64,000 nt of DNA from assembly GCF_033958435.1 (NCBI RefSeq), contig NC_134144.1, positions 9,046,010-9,110,009 on the forward strand. Reading direction: 5' to 3'. The stretch is from Carettochelys insculpta. Lineage: Eukaryota; Chordata; Testudines; Carettochelyidae. Position numbers and translations under genes: made by a program. The notes under the pieces were generated by a model that worked only from the letters and a program-made list of their open reading frames with translations, ran no database searches and was not told the DNA's origin. Positions 59,817-64,000 of the stretch are shown here, piece by piece (position 1 is the first letter of the stretch; every line of letters begins with the position of its first letter).

Positions 59817-60140
59817 GTACTGCTGTGTCCCCCCCCACACACAGAGGACTGCTGTGTCCCCCCCCACACTACTGCTGTGTCCCTCCCCACACACACAGAG
59901 GACTGCTGTGTCCCCCTCCCCCACAGTACTGCTGTGTCCCCCCCCACACACACGGAGTACTGCTGTGTCCCCCTCCCCCACAGTACTGCTGTGTCCCCCC
60001 CAACACACACAGTACTGCTGTGTCCGTCCCCCCACACACACAGAGGACTGCTGTGTCCCCCTCCCCCACAGTACTGCTGTGTCCCCCCCCACACACACAG
60101 AGGACTGCTGTGTCCCCCTCCCCCACAGTACTGCTGCCCC
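59817..60140. repeat. C-rich minisatellite, 27-30 bp unit with dimeric order
   Basis: About twelve units share CTGCTGTGTCC followed by a C tract and CACACA or CTCCCCCACAG. Units alternate between an 'AGTACTGCTGTG' type and an 'AGAGGACTGCTGTG' type, so the higher-order period is about 57-60 bp. A C/A-rich lead-in lies at 59770-59816. The minus strand is a chain of G5-G9 runs. It lies about 150 bp inside the putative intron 1, and it produces long spurious open frames on both strands. Confidence 0.9.
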
Positions 60141-60292
60141 CCGCGTGGCTGTCAGACCCACCACACCCCACCGCAGGTCGGCGCCCAGCCCCTGCAGCCC
60201 GACAGCCGCCGAGCCCCATCGACCACCCCCCCAGGGCTGGGCTGGCAGGTGCGGGCGGCGGGCGCGGCCGGGCAGGCAGGGGGCGCCCTTAC

Positions 60293-60430
60293 CTGAGCGC
60301 AGCTGCTGCGGCGGCGGCCGCCGCCGGGACACAAGCCGGGCGCCAGGGAGAGGCGGGCGCGGTGCTGCCGAAGCTGCGGCGGGCGCTGCGAATGCGGGCT
60401 CGGCTCCCGCCTCCCTCCCGCCGGCCGGCT
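60293..60430 (-). other. Putative non-coding first exon, minus strand
   Basis: On the minus strand the island ends in GCAGCTGCGCTCAG|GTAAGGGCGCC, a strong 5' splice site with GT at 60292-60291 and last exon base at 60293. No ATG occurs on the minus strand between the donor and the GC boxes, so any exon here would be 5' UTR. The 5' limit is a guess placed just downstream of the GC boxes. The gene would run leftward. I cannot name it because no later exon is recognisable. A plus-strand or bidirectional start is also possible. Confidence 0.45.
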
Positions 60431-60439
60431 GGTGCGCGG

Positions 60440-60530
60440 CGTGCCCCGCCCCCGGCCCCGCCCCGCCGCCAGCCCCGGGCGGCCCTGCCCTGCCGCCGCC
60501 CCCGCCCCCGCCCCCGCCCCGCCAGCGCCA
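60440..60530 (-). promoter_or_regulatory. GC-box cluster, probable TATA-less core promoter
   Basis: CCCCGCCCCCGGCCCCGCCC (60443-60465) and a (CCCCCG)n run (60497-60525) are Sp1/KLF-type GC boxes in both clusters. No TATA box or CCAAT box is seen. They sit just upstream of the putative minus-strand exon. Confidence 0.55.
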
Positions 60531-60537
60531 CGGCGGG

Positions 60538-60817
60538 CGTGCAAGGGACGGGCGGATGGTGTGTGCAGAGCACAGGGTGTGCGAGGGATGGGAGAGCAGA
60601 GGGTGGGTGTGCAGAGTGCAGGGCTGTGCGAGGGATGGGAGAGCAGAGGGTGGGTGTGCAGAGTGCAGGGCTGTGCGAGGGATGGGAGAGCAGAGGGTGG
60701 GTGTGCAGAGTGCAGGGCTGTGCGAGGGATAGGAGAGCAGAGGGTGGGTGTGCAGAACGCAGGGGTGTGCAAGGGATGGGAGAGCAGAGGTTGGGTATGC
60801 AGAGCACAGGGGTGTGC
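60538..60817 (+). repeat. 47-bp minisatellite, left part
   Basis: About six units of a 47-bp repeat (GGGTGGGTGTGCAGAGTGCA, then GGGCTGTGCGAGGGATGGGA and GAGCAGA). Units at 60601-60740 are nearly identical. Units nearest the CR1 have GCACAGGGGTG and AGGTTGGGT variants. It is the upstream flank of the putative promoter. Confidence 0.92.
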
Positions 60818-60824
60818 GAGGGAT

Positions 60825-61516
60825 AGAGAATAAGACGAAGAATATCATACTTCCCCTATATAAAACTATGGTACGCCCAGATCTTGAGTACTGCGTGCAG
60901 ATGTGGTCTCCTCACCTCAAAAAAGATAAACTGGCGTTAGAAAAGGTTCAGAAAAGGGCAACTAAAATGATTAAGGGTTTGGAAAGGGTCCCGTATGAGG
61001 AGAGGCTAGAGAGACTGGGACTTTTCAGTCTGGAAAAGAGGCGATTGAGGGGCGATATGATAGAGGTATATAAAATCATGAATGGTGTGGAGAAAGTGAA
61101 TATTGAAAAGTTATTTACTTGTTCCCATAATATAAGAACTAGAGGACACCAAATGAAATTAATGGGTAGTAGGTTCAAAACTAATAAAAGGAAATTTTTC
61201 TTCACACAGCGCCCAGTCAACCTGTGGAACTCCTTGCCGGAGGAGGCTGTGAAGGCCAGCGCTCTAACAGAGTTTAAAAAAGAGCTTGATAAATTTTTGG
61301 AGGTTAGATCCATAAATGGCTATTAGCCAAGGGTAAAGTATGGTGCTCCTAGCCTTTAGTCAAAGGCTGGAGACAGATGGCAGGAGACAAATTGCTTAAT
61401 CATTGTCTTCGGTTCACCTCCTCTGGGGCACCTGGCCGTGGCCGCTGTCGGCAGACAGGATACTGAGCTGGATGGACCTTTGGTCTGACCCAGTGTGGCC
61501 GTTCCTATGTTCTTAT
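60825..61516 (+). mobile_element. CR1 LINE, young 5'-truncated copy with target duplication
   Basis: An uninterrupted frame of about 165 codons encodes the C-terminal part of CR1 ORF2: [52 protein letters not shown] and [17 protein letters not shown], then a stop at about 61326 and the 3' UTR ending GTTCCTATGTTCTTAT. The flanks are GAGGGAT at 60818-60824 and 61517-61523, a 7-bp target duplication inside the 47-bp minisatellite. An intact frame implies a recent insertion. Confidence 0.95.
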
Positions 61517-61615
61517 GAGGGATGGGAGAGCAGAGGTTGGGTGTGCAGAGCACAGGGGTGTGCGAGGGATGGGAGAGCAGAGGTTGGGTGTGCAGAGCAC
61601 AGGGGTGTGCAAGGG
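61517..61615 (+). repeat. 47-bp minisatellite, right part
   Basis: Two units (GAGGGATGGGAGAGCAGAGG, TTGGGTGTGCAGAGCACAGG, GGTGTGC) resume directly after the CR1 insertion and end by decay near 61615. They carry the same variants as the units just left of the CR1. Confidence 0.9.
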
Positions 61616-61624
61616 TGCAAGATG

Positions 61625-61910
61625 GGATCAGGCTCGTGGGGTAGTTTTGGTGCAGAAGAGTTGGGGGTTGAGCTGTAGGTGGGAGGGGGTTTGGGGTGGA
61701 GGCTCTGGACTAGGGCAGGGGATTGGAGCTTAGGGTGCAGGTTCTGGGTGGGAACGTGGCTGTGGGAGGGAGTCTGGGGTGCAGGTTCTGGGCTGGGACA
61801 GGGAGGGGATCTAGGGGGTGCAGGCTTTTGGGCAGAGTCTGCTGTGGGAGGAGAGGGTCTGGGATGGAGTCTGGGGATGGCAGTGGACAAGGGGTGTGTG
61901 GGGATAGGAG
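61625..61910 (+). repeat. G-rich degenerate repeat
   Basis: Imperfect units built on 'ggtgcaggttctgggctggg', 'gggagtctggggtgcagg' and 'gtggaggctctggactaggg' recur from 61690 to 61900. This resembles a G-rich repeat common in turtle DNA. No fixed unit length and no coding features. Confidence 0.6.
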
Positions 61911-62221
61911 GTATGGCACTGACCTTGGGCCCTGCCCTCTGGCAGCAGCTCCTTGGCTGGTGGGAGTCAGGGGTCCCTGCATACAGTTGCCTGCAAACAC
62001 TACTCCCCCCGCCAGCTTCCTGTTGGCCTCCAGGGTGTTCAGCGTGAGAATGGCATGTGGAGACACACCCACCCATCACTGGGCCAGAGGGACATGGGGG
62101 TTGCTGCGTGAGGGTTAGCAGCAAGAAGCCGATCGAGCGCCATTGTGGTTGCAGTGGGGGCCCCTTGCCCTTTTAAATCCCCCGGGGACAGCAGGGAACC
62201 TGGCTCGGCAGCAGTGTAGCA
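61911..62221. other. Non-coding stretch between repeats
   Basis: Moderately GC-rich. No gene or clear element, although the last 80 bp (GGGGGCCCCTTGCCCTTTTA) may belong to the same GC-rich repeat background. Confidence 0.35.
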
Positions 62222-62887
62222 GAAAAGGACCTGGGGATTACAGGGGGATGAGAAGCTGGATATGAGTCAGCAGTGTGCCCTGGTAGCCAAGAAGGCTAAT
62301 GGCACATTGGGGTGCATTAGGAGGAGCATGGCCAGCAAAAATGCTCTAGAGAGCAGTCTAGTGAAATTATTCCCCTTTATTGGCTCTGGTGAGGCCACAT
62401 CTGGAGTAGTGTCCAGTTCTGCCCCTCCCCCCCCATAGAACGGGTGTGGAAGCACTGGAGAGGGAATGGTTACGGGGCTTGAACACATGACCTACTAGGA
62501 GAGGCTGAAGAATTTGGGCTTATTTAGTTTGCAGAAGAGAAGCGTGAGGAGAGATTTAATAGCAGCCTTCACCTTCTTGAAGTGGGGCTCTACAGAGGAT
62601 GGAGAGAGGCTGTTCTCAGTAGTGACCGAAGGCAGAACAAGGAGCAATGGTCTCGAGTTACAGTTGGGGTGGTCTAGGTTGGATATTAGGAAAAACTTTC
62701 ACGAGGAGGGTGATGGAGCCCTGGAACGGGTTACCTACAGAGATGGTGGAATCTCCATTCCTAGAGGTTTTTAAGTTCCAGCTTGGCAAAGCCCTGGCTG
62801 GGATGATTTAGTTAGGGTTCGTGTTGGTTTAGACAAGGCGCTGGACTCCATGACCTCCTGAAGTCTTTTCCATCCCTAGGAGTCTAG
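62222..62887 (+). mobile_element. CR1 LINE, 3' end
   Basis: Sense CR1 blocks in order: 'aaaaggacctggggattaca', 'aatggcacattggggtgcat', 'ctctggtgaggccacatctg', 'ggagtagtgtccagttctgc', 'gaggctgaagaatttgggct', 'ggttggatattaggaaaaac', 'ggtggaatctccattcctag' and the tail 'ctccatgacctcctgaagtc'. It is 5'-truncated with frameshifts, so older than the 60825-61516 copy. Confidence 0.9.
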
Positions 62888-63514
62888 GAGGGGCCAAGGG
62901 GTGCACAGGGTGGTGGAGGGGGAGATGCAGGGGTGGTATGTGGAGCTGAGGATAGGCCGGGCCCCAAACTTTGTTGGAGCCAGGCCCCCAGGCTGGGAAT
63001 ATTCCTGGAACCTGGGCACCCTGAGCCCATATACCTGGCTGCCTCACGAGGGATGAGAGAGCAGAGTGGGGGAAGAGATGTGAGGGATGAGAGACAGGCT
63101 GAGGGGGACAAAGTGGAGATGCACAGGGGTAACAGAAGCACAGACCAGGGGAAGGGAACAGGCAGACCAGAGGGAACTGAGGGACAGGAAAAAATCACAA
63201 TGACAGAGAGGGAAAGATGCCACAAATAAACTGTGTCTGCAAGCAAGCAGTTGCCCTCTTTTAGCTCGGGGATTAGTTGGTGCAACTGATAAGTCCCAAA
63301 AGGCCAAAATTTACCAAGTAGTCAACCATTGTCAGAGGTGCTAAACAGCCCTCAGTAAAACTGAAGTCAGTGGAAGTTGCCAGGATTTGAGGGCTGCCCG
63401 ATGCCTGGTTTCTGACCAGAATACTCACTCAAGCAGAGACCCCAGCAACTCCAGTCAGCACCATTGACCAGGCCATCACAAGGCCATTTGGTGGTAAAAT
63501 AGTGCTAAGGCAGA
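62888..63514. other. Non-coding stretch
   Basis: Purine-rich (GGGAGA and GGGACA text) with no gene. 'Cctcagtaaaactgaagtca' followed by 'gtggaagtt' near 63351 is an old repeat scrap. Confidence 0.4.
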
Positions 63515-63720
63515 CTCCCTGCTTGCCATGGCTCTGCACAGCTCCCAGAAGCAGCAGCATAACTCCCAGAGAAGCAGCCAGGGGCTCCACAAACTGCCTT
63601 CACCCCAAGCACCAGCTCTGCAGCTCTCTTTGGCTGGAAACCATGGTCAATGGGAGCTGCCAGGGTGGTACCTGCAGATCAGTTCTCTGCCAGCTTACCT
63701 CTGCCCGCTCCTTGCAACTC
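63515..63720 (-). repeat. Reptile interspersed repeat fragment
   Basis: It resembles a common turtle repeat with 'ggctctgcacagctcccaga', 'agcagccaggggctccacaa', 'cagctctctttggctggaaa' and 'ggtcaatgggagctgccagg', and contains a short inverted repeat around AGCTC..GGCTGGAAACCATGGTC..GAGCT. No second copy in this window, so the assignment rests on recollection of the family. Confidence 0.45.
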
Positions 63721-64000
63721 TGTTTGGAATCCTTCCCAATAATTATAAAAACGCATCTTGGAAAGGTACCACAACATCACTTATAAGGCATCATTTGGAT
63801 GATCCAAGGCTGCATACCTCAACTGTACTTTTTCAAAAGAGAGTAGGTTAGAGGCAGAAGAACACAGTAAGTCATTCTATTTTGGCAGGTCAGAAACAGA
63901 GTGCAGACTGAATGCTCATAAACAAACAAGCCAAGACAGATGGATCTTTTCTAGAATTATTTCCTGGATTGTAGCTGGGGGGACAACACAGAAAGGTGCC
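63721..64000. other. Unique non-coding end of window
   Basis: No gene or clear repeat. Confidence 0.35.

Larger units (their letters stand above)
60138..60545. promoter_or_regulatory. CpG island
   Basis: About 400 bp of very GC-rich, CpG-dense DNA: GCGGCGGCGGCCGCCGCC at 60310-60330, GGCGGGCGCGG and CGCCGGCCGGC. The rest of the window is CpG-poor. CpG islands of this kind mark vertebrate promoters. The edges are abrupt: a C-rich minisatellite on the left and a 47-bp minisatellite on the right. Confidence 0.85.

Noticed and set aside
59700..60848. Open frames of 340-380 codons on both strands over the CpG island and arrays
   Set aside because: They arise from stop-free GC-rich tandem repeats, overlap on opposite strands in several frames, and read as low-complexity Pro/Gly/Cys repeats.
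60748..61326. 192-codon plus-strand frame as a host gene
   Set aside because: It is the C-terminal end of CR1 ORF2 fused to minisatellite sequence at its start.
1..64000. Bacterial-type features, CRISPR arrays, rRNA or functional tRNA genes
   Set aside because: None seen. Repeats are dispersed vertebrate elements or minisatellites, and the only tRNA-like sequence is the SINE head at about 20900-20943.

Overview
The window looks like nuclear DNA from a sauropsid vertebrate, most probably a cryptodiran turtle. It has vertebrate-type intron/intergenic composition with no operon-like packing. It carries many CR1 LINEs, MIR-type SINEs and abundant hAT, PIF-Harbinger and Tigger-like DNA elements. 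It also carries a tRNA-derived SINE with the A/B-box layout of the turtle Cry family (20765-20943, minus strand), and a DIRS-type tyrosine-recombinase retrotransposon fossil. The species is inferred from repeat content only.

No intact protein-coding gene was found. The best gene signal is at about 60.14-60.55 kb: a compact CpG island with clustered GC boxes and an ATG-less putative first exon on the minus strand, ending in a strong donor (CAG|GTAAGG at 60293/60292). If this is right, the gene is transcribed leftward and the rest of the window to its left is mostly its first intron. No second exon could be recognised, and the gene cannot be named. The island lies between two unrelated minisatellites: a roughly 27-30 bp C-rich array (59817-60140), and a 47-bp array (60538-61615) split by a young CR1 copy with a 7-bp target duplication.

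Layout. 0-5 kb: hAT fragments and a 711-bp Harbinger-type MITE with a 3-bp target duplication. 6.8-19.4 kb: hAT elements, a GC-rich unclassified repeat family, MIR and an antisense CR1. 20.5-21.8 kb: a broken PIF-Harbinger transposase, minus strand, interrupted by the SINE. 22-33 kb: mostly unique sequence with sparse MIR, CR1, hAT and Tigger-like pieces. 33.5-38 kb: a 324-bp TA-flanked MITE, inverted repeat composites, a CR1 carrying a nested insertion, and a Tigger-like element. 38.9-40.7 kb: the DIRS fossil, with RT, probable RNase H and tyrosine recombinase in order on the minus strand. 41-59 kb: largely unique sequence with scattered repeats, a foldback repeat at 54.7 kb and an antisense CR1 at 56.2-57.3 kb. 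59.7-62 kb: the CpG-island promoter region. 62.2-64 kb: another CR1 and GC-rich repeat sequence.

Most apparent ORFs here are chance products of repeats or low-complexity DNA. Family calls rest on reading motifs and terminal repeats by eye; no database search was run.
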